Of a stretch of DNA of 15,000 nucleotides, positions 1 through 8,424 are shown in pieces. Each line of letters starts with the position of its first letter. The stretch's first letter is position 1. The stretch lies in the NCBI GenBank assembly GCA_025765615.1, contig JAIVFJ010000406.1, positions 1 through 15,000 on the forward strand, read 5' to 3'. Position numbers and translations under genes: made by a program. The notes beneath the pieces were generated by a model. The model did no database searches. It was not told the origin of the DNA and was given only the letters and a program-made list of their open reading frames with translations. This DNA comes from Zopfochytrium polystomum (Eukaryota; Chytridiomycota; Chytridiomycetes; Chytridiales; Chytridiaceae).

Positions 1-438
1 CCGTAAAATATTCGCAACACAAGCGAGGAGGGTGGCAGTCATCGTTGAACAATCTTTGGTCTTGCGACAAACTATCTGTTTTACGAAAAGGACAGACTTG
101 TCAGCGGAGGTGGCAGGGCAGCCTGGGTGCCCCACCAGTCTGTCTGTCAGGTGAGCGGAGAGAGTGGGCGCAACTTGGGCAGACCCTAGCGGCACATCAC
201 TGCGAAGCCTGGGAGGAGGAAGGAGAGGCAAGGCCACCGCAAAAATCCGCCAACTAATAACAACCCTCCAACAACCATCCTTGTGCAATACAGTAAATGC
301 GGTATCCATCGCGTCGCGCCTAAAAAGAAAACTCCAAGGAAAGGAAATCGAGTGCTATTTTATTGGATATCCACAACTGGATGGATATCCACATTTCCAC
401 TTCAATACAGCGCATATCGAATCAGCCGAGCGATTGAC

Positions 439-480
<42 letters not shown>

Positions 481-486
481 CACACA
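439..486. repeat. (CA)n microsatellite
   Basis: About 23 CA units form an almost perfect tract with one interruption (CG at 473-474). An A-rich stretch follows directly. The tract lies upstream of the helicase gene in apparently non-coding DNA. Confidence 0.97.
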
Positions 487-696
487 AAATAAAATAAAAA
501 TAAAAAAAGTAAACAATGCAGCCCACGTAAACAAGCAAAGCGACACCCAAAAAACGTTTGTTTGACATGGAATCCCTCTCTGATTTGTATTGCGAAGGGG
601 ATTATTAATGAACACAGGCACAGAGACAGGCAAGGTATCGCGAGAGAGGTGGGCCATTTTTTCCGATGTTTCGATAGCTGTCGCCACAAGACTCCT

Positions 697-748
697 TTTC
701 CATTTTTCTTTTTCTTTTCTTTTTTTTCTCTTTCTTTCTTTCTTTCTA
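697..748. repeat. Pyrimidine tract with TTTC units
   Basis: This is a strand-asymmetric T/C run, ending in several TTTC repeats, placed about 35 bp before the GA microsatellite. It may be part of a promoter, but no specific element can be named. Confidence 0.8.
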
Positions 749-778
749 TTTAACGCGCTTTTGGGGGGCGCCCAGGCA

Positions 779-780
<2 letters not shown>

Positions 781-858
<78 letters not shown>
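781..858. repeat. (GA)39 microsatellite
   Basis: This is an uninterrupted run of about 39 GA units (78 nt), the longest simple repeat in the window. It lies about 250 bp before the proposed helicase start codon. Purine-pyrimidine mirror tracts of this length can adopt H-DNA and are prone to length change (general knowledge, not shown here). Confidence 0.98.
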
Positions 859-860
<2 letters not shown>

Positions 861-962
861 CTGTCTGTTTATTAGTTAGTATCATCACCTCGAGTTTAAA
901 AAAGATCACAAACGTGAAAGAATCCAGACGACGACAAACGACGGCGACGATTGAGGATTTTA

Positions 963-1012
963 AATCAACCACCACGACGACGACGACGACGACGACTACG
1001 ACAACGACCGCG
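963..1012. repeat. (ACG)n trinucleotide repeat
   Basis: This is an imperfect ACG/ACC/ACA repeat that would read as poly-Thr in the frame continuous with the helicase N-terminus. The first ATG after it in that frame is at 1112, so I treat it as 5' UTR. An upstream coding start that includes it cannot be excluded. Confidence 0.8.
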
Positions 1013-1111
1013 AGGACGTCGAACGAGTGCGAGGCGTTGACGACGACGGCGACGACCGACACACAGCTGACGCCCAAAGTGAGCCTGTATGGGAAGAACA
1101 AGAAGGTGAAC

Positions 1112-4100
1112 ATGCCGGCGAGCAGACCGAGTCGCCGCCAAACGGGTCCTGCGGCGGCCCTTCCGTCCGCGTTTTCACAGTCACCACCACCGACCTCAAC
1201 AGCAGCAGCGTTTCTCTTTGACGAAGCGTTCCTCCTCTCGCCCGCTCTGCCTGTATGGCACGGCGGCGGCGATGGCAGCGGCAGTGGCGCTGGCGACGGT
1301 AACGAGGGTGGTGTCTCCTTTGTGCACCCTAGGGGTGCCTCCTCTTCTGTGTCAACCCCAACTTCCGCAGTGCCGTTCTCGCCCATGCTCATGCTTCCGG
1401 GCTTCTTCGGCCCGCAGTACCTTGAGCAACAGCAGCAGCCGCAGCAGCCGTGGATGAACGCGCCATCCCCGCCATCCAACTCCGGCCCCACGCCAAACCC
1501 TCGGGTGGCACCGCCGCCAAACGACCTTTTCGAATTTCTAAGCCAGGACGACATTGATGGCACATCGCCAACCGCGTCAGCCCCGCTCTCTCCCCTTCTC
1601 CGCCGCCGCCTCCGTCGGCGCCTTCCAGTCCCCTCCTCCTCCTCCTCCTCCTCCCGCTCCTCCCGTTGCGGCTGCTGGTGCGACCGCCGCTGCATTCCGC
1701 CACAACTACTACCACCAGTCCTTCCTGCCCCCGATCGCCACGTCGCCGCCGGACCCACCAGCCCTTTTCGATCCATTTGGCGGCACCCCGCGCACAGACT
1801 ACTTTGGCAACATCATTCCCAATGACAACGACGACGACGCCGGCGACTACCGCCCCGACGACAACGCGCTCCGGAGCGGCATCAGGAGCAGCGGGCGGGC
1901 ACCAAAAAAGCGCAAGGACCCACCCACAAGCCCCGCGGCGCCGCCCCCGACCCGCGCGAGGGGCGCCGCCGTGCCATCGGCGCCGCCGTCCCGCGAGGAC
2001 CTTCTCGCCAGGCTGCGCAGGGCAATAGGACCCGTCGACGAGGGCGTCATCGACACCGATGCCACCGACGGCAACGACGACCGCGCTACCGTCGGCACCA
2101 GCGCTTCGCACAGTCTCCCAGACAGCGGCCGCCGCCTCGCGCGAACCGCTCGCGATCCGGCGGCAGCGCCGCCTCACACAGCAACACAGGCGGCAGCGGC
2201 CGCATCTCCCACAATCGCTCGCTCTCCGGCGGCGCCAGCAACACCGCAGCGCTTGCGCTGCCGGGCCTCTCCGCGTCGCCGCCGCCGCAACAGACTATAC
2301 CGGACCCCGCTGAAGCAACGTTCGCCACCGTCATATCTCCCGCGCCGTCAGCCCGAGGTCGCCGCGCGTCCAGGCGGGCCTCGGACAAGCTCAGCGCGAC
2401 GCCGACGACGCCTTCCGCCCTCGCAGCCACCGCGTCGCCCAGCGTGGCGTCGACGTCTTCGGCGTCGGCGTCGACGGCGTCGTCGGCCTTGTCGTTCGTG
2501 TCTGCGACCTCGTCGCCTACGGCGTGGGCATCATCCACGTCGGCATCTTCGTCGGCGTCGTTGCCATCCTCATCCGCATCCTCCCCCTTCGCCTCCACCG
2601 TCCGCCGCGCATCCCGCGGCGACACCTTGGCCGCCGACCCGCTCCCCGCCGCCAACTCGCCGCCGCCGCCACCGCCGCCCCCGCCGGCGGGACAAGCGGA
2701 CTTTGTGTGCTTTGGCGCGATCCACACGTTCGTGACGCGCATGCACCCGGAGCTGTTTGACAAGATCCAGCAGGACCAGCAGGCGGCAGCCGGCGATCAG
2801 TGGTCGCAGGCGTCGGCGCCGGGAGCCAAAGTCAGGATGCTGCCGTTTGTGCCGACCGCCGCCGCCGGCGGGAAGCCGGCGTCTATTCAGATTCAGACGC
2901 TCGACGGGATGGAGGTGAGGGGGATTGTCTGGTTGCGGGCAGTGCTTAGTGCTCATAACTCTAATTTTGTTTTAAAAGCTTGGGTTTCTGGAACATCGCA
3001 TCACCGCGGTGCTACTGGGCATCCTCGCAAAGGTCTATGTCGAAGCGTTTATTCCAAGAGTCAAAGTTCAGGTATAGCATGAGGCCCCCGTTTTATTTTT
3101 AGATTCCCCGCTTGCCTGACAAGTTTACGAAACATACCCCATCCTATCACAGCCGAAATTCGTCTCCCATGTCCACCTCATCGTCTACGGGCCCCGTCAT
3201 CACGGCCCAGAAATCGGCCTCTACTTGCGGCAAAACGGCGTCGAGCTCCGCGCCGTCAAGCTCTCGGGCACCGTCCCATACGAGAATCCCCACGGGTCCT
3301 CGTCGGCGTCCAGCTCTCGAACGGCGTCCGGAGACTCGAGCAGCGAGCCGTCGTCGCATATTGAAAGCGTGTACGACGCGCTCTGCTCTGCCGAGGATCT
3401 CGAGGAAATGGAGCCAGGTGAGCGAGATTTGCTTTGCTTCTTTTCTTGTTTTGCGGGAACCCATCGGGGCAGTCTAACCATGGCTTTCGGGAAAGACTCG
3501 CATATTCTCACTCCGCTGTACAAGCATCAGAAACAAGCGCTCTTCTTCATGACGGAGCGAGAGACGGACGTTGACTTTGCAACTTACAATCCGAAACGAT
3601 CCATGTGGAAATTGGAAAACAACGTCTACAAGCATCTGATCACAAACGAAACTCGGGAAACGCCCCCACGGCAGGTTCGTGGGGGCATTCTCGCTGGTGA
3701 GCCGATTTCTGGTGCTTCGTCCGTGCTTGATCCCTTTCGCTGATATACTTCTTCTCTTTCCTCTTTCGATACACGCACAAGACGATATGGGACTCGGCAA
3801 GACGATTGAAACCATATCACTCATTGTGACGTCTCGCCTCCGCAAAGACCGCGAAGAGCGAAGGAACCGCTCCGCTCCGCCGCCTTCAGAACTGCGCGAA
3901 AGCCCGCTGCTTTCGTTGGAGATGTCACGAACGAAAACGGACGAGGACATTCCACAAAAAGGATACCTCTGCGCGTCCAAAGGGACCCTCATCGTGTGTC
4001 CGCTCAGCACAGTCCAGAATTGGGAGGAGCAGTTTGCGGCGCACGTTACAAAAGATCTGCTGGACGTCGTTGTCTATCACGGCCCCGGACGAGTCCAAAA

Positions 4101-6248
4101 CCCGGAGGCTTTGGCCACTTATGTATGCTCCCTATTTACCGTTGTTGGTAAAGTCTAAACCCCCCGCCGACCCCAGGACATTGTGATAACAACATACAGC
4201 TTGTTGTCCAACGAGTTCAGCAAGGATCTGAAATCTGCACCCTCTGGCGGACGGAGCCAGGACGCCGACGGTGAGCTCATACCCCTCGCCGTGACGTCGC
4301 CGCTGCAGCAAATCCACTGGGAACGAATAGTTCTCGACGAAGCCCACATCATCAAGGACTCTGGCACATCCCAATCCAAGGCCGCCTGCTTCCTTTCGGC
4401 GTCCTCCCGCTGGTGCTTGACGGGCACCCCCATACAGAATCGTCTTGACGGTGTGGCTTTCTTGTTTGTTCTCTCTTGAGCGAAATGCGAAATTCCCGGC
4501 ACGCTAAATAAACTGTGGCCGGGCCTCTTTCCGAAAACACAGATCTCTACAGCCTCATCAAATTTATACGCCTAGCGCCCTTCAACTCCAAACACTCCTG
4601 GAACCAGCACGTCTCCAGACCAATCCGCTTCGGCAGCGACCGCAAACATTGGCGTGCAGCGGCTCCAGACGCTGATGAAGTCCATCACGCTTCGACGCAC
4701 CAAGCAGCAGAAGGTCGACGGCAAACCTATCCTCTGCCTCCCCGAGCGCCGCGACCACGTTTGCATGGTCGAGCTGTCGCCCCAGGAGCGCGCCGTCTAC
4801 ACCGCCGTCCACGACAAGGCCCTCAACCTGTTCAAGAAAATGAAAATGTCGGGGACACTCATGAAAAACTATGTGCATATTTTGGAGATGATACTTCGGC
4901 TCAGGCAGATTTGCGTGCATCCGCTGCTTATTCAAGGACGACGAGGCGGTGGCGGAGTGGGGTGAGCTTTTCTTCTTATTCCTCCCTCTCAACCCTCGTG
5001 CTTCATCAAACGACCCTCTTTATCTTATAAACAACATCCCCACAGAAAACTCGCCTGCGATGCTGACGGCACGTCCGTCCCCATCACCGCAGCGTCCCCG
5101 CCCCCGCTCACCCGCCCCCGCGCCCTCCACCTCCTCGACCTCCTCTGCGAAACCGCCGACGACCGCTGCTGCGCCTGCGGCGCCCTCGTCGAGCTCCCCG
5201 CCCCGACCGCCGCAAGCCCCCGCACCGCCGCCTCCGGCGCCGGGGTCTTCGTCTCGCGCTGCGGACACCTCTTTTGCCCGGACTGCGCCGCCGAATTGGC
5301 TGCGACCGCTGCGGCAGGCGAGGGGGAAGCCGAAGCCGAGGCCGCTACCGCGCCGTGCCCGCAGTGCGGCGTGGGCTTGCGGGCAGGAGATGTGATCGAA
5401 GCGGTCGAGGGCGATGACAACGGCGACGGCCGGGAGGCGGCGGTAGAGGAGATCGTGCGCGACGGGCGCGGCGGCGACGGCGTCGGCCCGCGGCGGACCG
5501 GTGCTGAGCTCAAAGATCCGGGCGCTGATGGCGGACCTGGTGGCGGTGCGGCAGGCTCACCTCGCGCGAGGCGAGCAGCCGCCAAAGTGCGTGGTGTTTA
5601 GCCAATGGACATCGGTGCTGGATTTGATCGAGGTGAGTATTAAAGAGCCCCGCGGAATATCAACTTGACGCACCAACCTCATCTCACGCCTCCCCCATCC
5701 CCCCCACAAGCACCCCCTCACCACGTCCGGCTTCCCCCACCGCCGCCTCGACGGCGGCATGAACCGCGCGGCGCGCGCGTCCTCGCTCTCCGCCTTCCAC
5801 CACGACCCCTTGATTCTGGTCCTCCTCGTGTCGCTCAAAGCCGGCGGCGTCGGCCTGAACCTGACAGCGGCGTCGCGCGTCTACGTCGTCGAGCCGTACT
5901 GGAACCCTGCCGTGGAGCAGCAGGCCGTCGACCGCGTGCACCGGCTCGGTCAGCAGCGCGCCGTCGAGACGGTCAAGCTGGTGGCGAGGAACACGATCGA
6001 GGAGAATATTGTGGCACTGCAGGCGAGGAAGAGAGAGTTGGCGAGGCTGGGCGTTCAGGGAGGGAGGAGGAGGAGGTTCGCGGGCGGCGAGCGCGGTCGA
6101 GGAGGAGGAGGAGGAGGAGGAAGCGGTGTGGGGCAATGCTGGAGAGAAGGGTAAGGGGAGAGGAAAGGGGAGAGATGGCGCGGCCATCGAAAGAAGGGAG
6201 GCGTTGAGGCAGGAGAGGTTGCTGGACTTGCAGCTATTGTTTGAGTGA
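1112..6248 (+). CDS. HLTF/Rad5-like SNF2 helicase and RING E3 ligase, nine exons, with frameshifts
   Basis: Family members use ATP to remodel stalled replication forks and, through the RING, polyubiquitinate PCNA in the nucleus. Proposed exons are 1112-2914, 2979-3071, 3153-3417, 3496-3696, 3782-4122, 4177-4450, 4543-4961, 5046-5632 and 5711-6248, about 1,500 codons, longer than human HLTF because of a Ser/Pro/Ala-rich N-terminus. Domains in order: an NLS-like PKKRKD (near 1905), HIRAN (2693-3330), SNF2 ATPase with DDMGLGKTIE (Walker A), VLDEAHIIKD (DEAH) and LTGTPIQNRLDD, a RING with CCAC, RCGHLFCPDC and CPQC, then the C-terminal helicase lobe with FSQW, GGVGLNLTAA and QAVDRVHRLGQQR. The end DLQLLFE is typical of the family. 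Frame changes occur near 1592, 2105-2150, 4600-4650, 5392-5500 and 6049. The 4600-4650 and 6049 changes cannot be spliced away; the others could be unrecognised introns. It may be a young pseudogene or carry assembly errors. The start at 1112 is the first in-frame ATG after the repeats. Confidence 0.85.
2915..2978 (+). other. Helicase intron 1, within HIRAN
   Basis: This 64-nt intron runs from GTGAGG to AAAAG in phase 0. It is confirmed by the duplicated pseudogene copy, which carries a diverged version at the same place (about 9185-9262) expanded by T runs. Confidence 0.88.
3072..3152 (+). other. Helicase intron 2, within HIRAN
   Basis: This 81-nt intron runs from GTATAG to TCACAG in phase 0. 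The next exon starts PKFVSHVHL, which continues the HIRAN domain. The matching intron in the pseudogene copy is at about 9352-9440. Confidence 0.88.
3418..3495 (+). other. Helicase intron 3, open in frame
   Basis: This 78-nt intron runs from GTGAGC to GAAAG in phase 1, with a good branch site (CTAAC) about 20 nt before the acceptor. Removal joins LEEMEP to DSHILTPL, the expected entry into the SNF2 domain. It is a multiple of three with no stop, so retention would insert 26 residues without breaking the frame. The acceptor AAAG resembles the one proposed for the last YTH intron. Confidence 0.75.
3697..3781 (+). other. Helicase intron 4, splitting Walker A region
   Basis: This 85-nt intron runs from GTGAGC to CACAAG in phase 1. 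Splicing joins GGILA to DDMGLGKTIE and restores the canonical SNF2 motif I, which strongly supports the boundary. Confidence 0.93.
4123..4176 (+). other. Helicase intron 5
   Basis: This 54-nt intron, the shortest in the window, runs from GTATGC to CCCCAG in phase 0 with a TCTAAAC branch-like site. Splicing joins ATY to DIVITTYSLL, as expected between SNF2 motifs Ia and Ib. Confidence 0.92.
4451..4542 (+). other. Helicase intron 6
   Basis: This 92-nt intron runs from GTGTGG to ACACAG in phase 1 with GCTAAAT as a possible branch site. Splicing yields TGTPIQNRLDDLYSLIKF, the conserved motif III neighbourhood. Confidence 0.92.
4962..5045 (+). other. Helicase intron 7
   Basis: This 84-nt pyrimidine-rich intron runs from GTGAGC to CCACAG. 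Read in phase 2 it leads to KLACDADGTSVPIT and then the RING domain. The final residues of the exon before it are uncertain: one frame gives IQGRRGGGG and a neighbouring frame gives the more natural FKDDEAVAEW, so another small indel near 4930 is possible. Confidence 0.8.
5633..5710 (+). other. Helicase intron 8
   Basis: This 78-nt intron runs from GTGAGT to CACAAG in phase 0. It joins SQWTSVLDLIE to HPLTTSGFPHRRLDGG inside the C-terminal helicase lobe. The pseudogene's internal deletion ends 18 bp after this acceptor. Confidence 0.92.
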
Positions 6249-6673
6249 GAGTACGTTTCTGTTTCCTTTCTTCTTTTTTTTTTTTTTTTTTTTTTTGGCC
6301 TTCTGCTACCTACTTTATTTCGTTGTTCTCTCCCAGCAGCTGGGTATCCGCTCTTATTTTATTCGTATTTGTTCTGGGGGCGCTGTTATGCCTGCGCGTT
6401 GTTGAAAGTCTATTACGCTGCGGAAACGCCAAGCACTATATGTCGAGCCTATTACCTTCTCTGTTCTCAAATAAGTAAATCACGTTTTCAATTCCCCTCC
6501 TCTTGAGTGGAACCAAAATCTGACGAAAGAATAGTATGCAGGTAGGACCTCAAGACCCTCACCTTTCTAATACTTTCAACCCAGTCGTCCATGACCTAAC
6601 CTAGGTTCTGGGAGCACACGGCAGGCACAACGTGAAGTGAGAGTTGCTTCGACTTAGGTTTACTTTATTATTA
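6249..6673. other. Convergent intergenic region between helicase and gene X copy 1
   Basis: The region holds a T homopolymer of about 23 (6274-6296) directly after the helicase stop; the equivalent run in the duplicate is only about 8 T. Copy 1 has about 240 bp (roughly 6343-6583) with no counterpart in the duplicate, where flanking sequence is directly joined. Near gene X, the minus strand carries an AATAAA signal at 6669-6664, just after its stop, present in both copies. Confidence 0.7.
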
Positions 6674-8209
6674 TCATTTATGCGAAAGTGAGTGCAGGGG
6701 ATAACAGCAAGCATTTAAATAAGTATTCTTCGAGCCTCCACCCGAACTATCACCGTTTCCGACTGGTGTGCAATCACGCAGCACCGCCGGAAAGGTCCAT
6801 TCGCTTGCGACGTCCGCAACCCACTGCCCAACGAAGTCTGCGCAATCCGAGAGAGGTGGACCACCTGCGAGCGCACCTTCGTCGTTGCCAGGGCTGCCTT
6901 TGGCCATAATGGGATCTTGTGGAAACGACAACAGTTCTTCATGGTCAAGGGTGCAATCGCTGTCGCCGCCAAACAGATCTCGAGGACCGGCTGAAGTATG
7001 CATCTTGTTGTGGGCTTTGAACAGCTTCAGACGAAATTCCAGGTATTCCATCGCTGGCCAGGATTCCTGAGGCCCTTTGAACTTTATTTCCTTGCCCTGC
7101 TGCAAATGGGAAGCTCTTTCCGGCGGTTCCCAGCCAGGTGCCAGCTCGATGAAATAGCGGATTCCGTGCTCTCCTTCTTCCACTTTGATCGTAAAATTGT
7201 GGTCATCGAAGAATTTGTGGTCATTAGGGTCGAGAAGAAGCCCGTTTCTCACGGTATATGATGGCATCGCATCCACGCTCGAAGGATCAAACTGTCGCCA
7301 ATGTTTGACTTCAACGATATGGGCCGCTTGTGAGTTCTCAGATGACGATCCCGAAACAGGTGAGACTCCATCCCGTTCCATTAGCATACTTCTGAACCGT
7401 TTCTCAGCTGTCCTCGTTTGCGACGGGATCGATGCTGCAACCAACAATTGAAGTGAGTAAGAATCTGTGGCTCAAGGGTAGGAGTATTAACCCTCACCGA
7501 TCAAAAGGGCCTTTTGTTGTTCTTTTAGGTGGTTTATTCTCTCCTGAAGCTTGTCGCGTGTTTCTGTCCACAAAGAACCAAACTTATCCCCAGCCTCAGC
7601 CAGGCAATTCGCCAGCGTTTGCTCTTCTTCTTTCTTGGACTGCTCTTCTTCTTTCATGGACTGCTCAAAGTCCCGAAGTGAGCCTTCTGCACGTCGTCTT
7701 TCCTGACTAAAGAAGCTTCGTGTCTCGGAATCAACAGCCTGAGCTGTCATCAACTTCTCGTTCCACGAAACCACGGCTGCTTCAAGGCGTTCAATGAATT
7801 TTTGCCGCACAGCCCTCCGATCTTGGAACTGCTTGAGACGGTTCTCTGCCTGCTGGATGGCAAAGTGGTGCTGCTGGACTTCCATGTTCCCCAGCATAGG
7901 GTCAGCCAAAAGTAACTTCAAGGAATCGATCTCCCGCTCATTCTCTTCGATCTGTGCCTGTACCAGCGCCCTCCGAGCGGCTGAATGGGACGATCGGGAC
8001 GACGACGACGACGGCGAAGAGAAGGAGGAGGCAGAGGAAGGGGAGCCCCTGACTTTGGTAAGGCGGCGGTGAAGGACTCTGGGGCTGGGCGGAGGTGGTG
8101 ACGCCAGCAGTGAAGGCAGCGTACTCCCAGCAATCTGGGTCGGGGTTCGCATCGTTGTTGGAGCTGGCGGTCCGTCCATTGCCATTGCGGCGTCTTCGAG
8201 ATCGTCCAT
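6674..8209 (-). CDS. Gene X copy 1: coiled-coil protein of unknown function, two exons
   Basis: Exons are 8209-7498 and 7434-6674, giving 490 residues. I do not recognise the family. Residues 1-50 are Pro-rich, 55-78 form a Ser-rich tract, and about 78-236 are a long charged coiled coil rich in E, Q, K and R (for example SMKEEEQSKKEEEQ). After the intron a mixed region of about 250 residues looks folded in its middle part (FTIKVEEGEHGIRYFIELAP). No signal peptide or membrane segment is visible. The start is the first ATG in a frame that is closed by a stop at 8263-8261; an upstream exon is possible. The EDAAM motif is repeated at the N-terminus. The frame is intact in both copies across coiled coil and intron, and the copies are about 99% identical there, suggesting a functional gene. 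Confidence 0.82.
7435..7497 (-). other. Gene X copy 1 intron
   Basis: This 63-nt intron on the minus strand runs from GTGAGG to TTGCAG in phase 1, joining KALLI to ASIPSQTRTAEK. The copy 2 intron (11105-11166) is 62 nt and differs at two positions, one of them a one-base deletion that leaves the splice sites intact. Confidence 0.9.
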
Positions 8210-8221
8210 TGCGGCGTCTTC
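8182..8221. repeat. Two-copy 16-bp direct repeat at gene X copy 1 start
   Basis: The unit CCATTGCGGCGTCTTC occurs at 8182-8197 and 8206-8221, a 24-bp period. On the minus strand it encodes EDAAM just before and just after the chosen ATG. It is absent from copy 2, which has unrelated sequence here. Confidence 0.9.
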
Positions 8222-8424
8222 CGGGGCGTCGTGGGAGGAGGCGTTTTGACATGGATTATTTTACAAATGTACGTGCGTATGTATATGAGGCGCCATGCTG
8301 CTCCAACGCCATTTGTTCCCGGAGAGTTCGGGGAAAGCAAGCATCTGTAAGGGAGGCGCCAGTTTCCAAAAAAGTACTTTGATCGGGATATTTTCGCGAA
8401 ATCGCTACGTAGTCCGAAGAGGGC
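8210..8424. other. 5' flank of gene X copy 1, not shared with copy 2
   Basis: No gene is seen here. Homology between the duplicates stops inside gene X at about 8047 and resumes near 8425, so this flank has no visible counterpart in the 11720-12174 flank of copy 2. Presumably it holds the promoter of gene X copy 1, but no element can be named. Confidence 0.55.

Larger units (their letters stand above)
1..1111. other. 5' region of the helicase gene, rich in simple repeats
   Basis: I see no convincing gene here. Long open frames cross the region on both strands only because dinucleotide and trinucleotide repeats contain no stop codons; their translations are runs such as Arg-Glu, Leu-Ser, Thr-His, poly-Thr or poly-Val. 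The region probably holds the promoter and 5' UTR of the downstream helicase gene. An 11-bp direct repeat (TGGATATCCAC) sits at 364-374 and 382-392, with the palindrome GGATATCC inside each copy. A pyrimidine tract of TTTC units (about 697-748) lies just before the GA microsatellite. Confidence 0.6.

Noticed and set aside
608..1111. Extension of the helicase coding frame upstream through the GA repeat
   Set aside because: It would add a long Arg-Glu run and poly-Thr not expected in this family; the ATG at 1112 after the repeats is simpler. Only transcript data could settle it.
355..1776. Long minus-strand open frame with poly-Leu-Ser, poly-Val and poly-Cys-Val
   Set aside because: Its translation is the antisense of the CA, GA and ACG microsatellites plus the helicase N-terminus; it is open only because the repeats lack stops.
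2086..2763. Minus-strand open frame of about 225 residues, Asp/Ala/Gly-rich
   Set aside because: It is the complement of the GC-rich Ser/Ala-coding helicase exon 1, and the frame that continues into the HIRAN domain is on the plus strand.
5684..6187. Minus-strand open frame opposite the helicase C-terminal lobe
   Set aside because: It is a shadow of the conserved GGVGLNLTAA and HRLGQQR coding sequence in GC-rich DNA.
6274..6296. T run after the helicase stop as a sign of retroposition
   Set aside because: A retrocopy on the plus strand would end in A, not T, and introns are present in both helicase copies.
6592..6606. CCTAACCTAGG as telomere-like repeat
   Set aside because: There are only two partial units, no array, and the same short block is simply part of the duplicated sequence near 10264.
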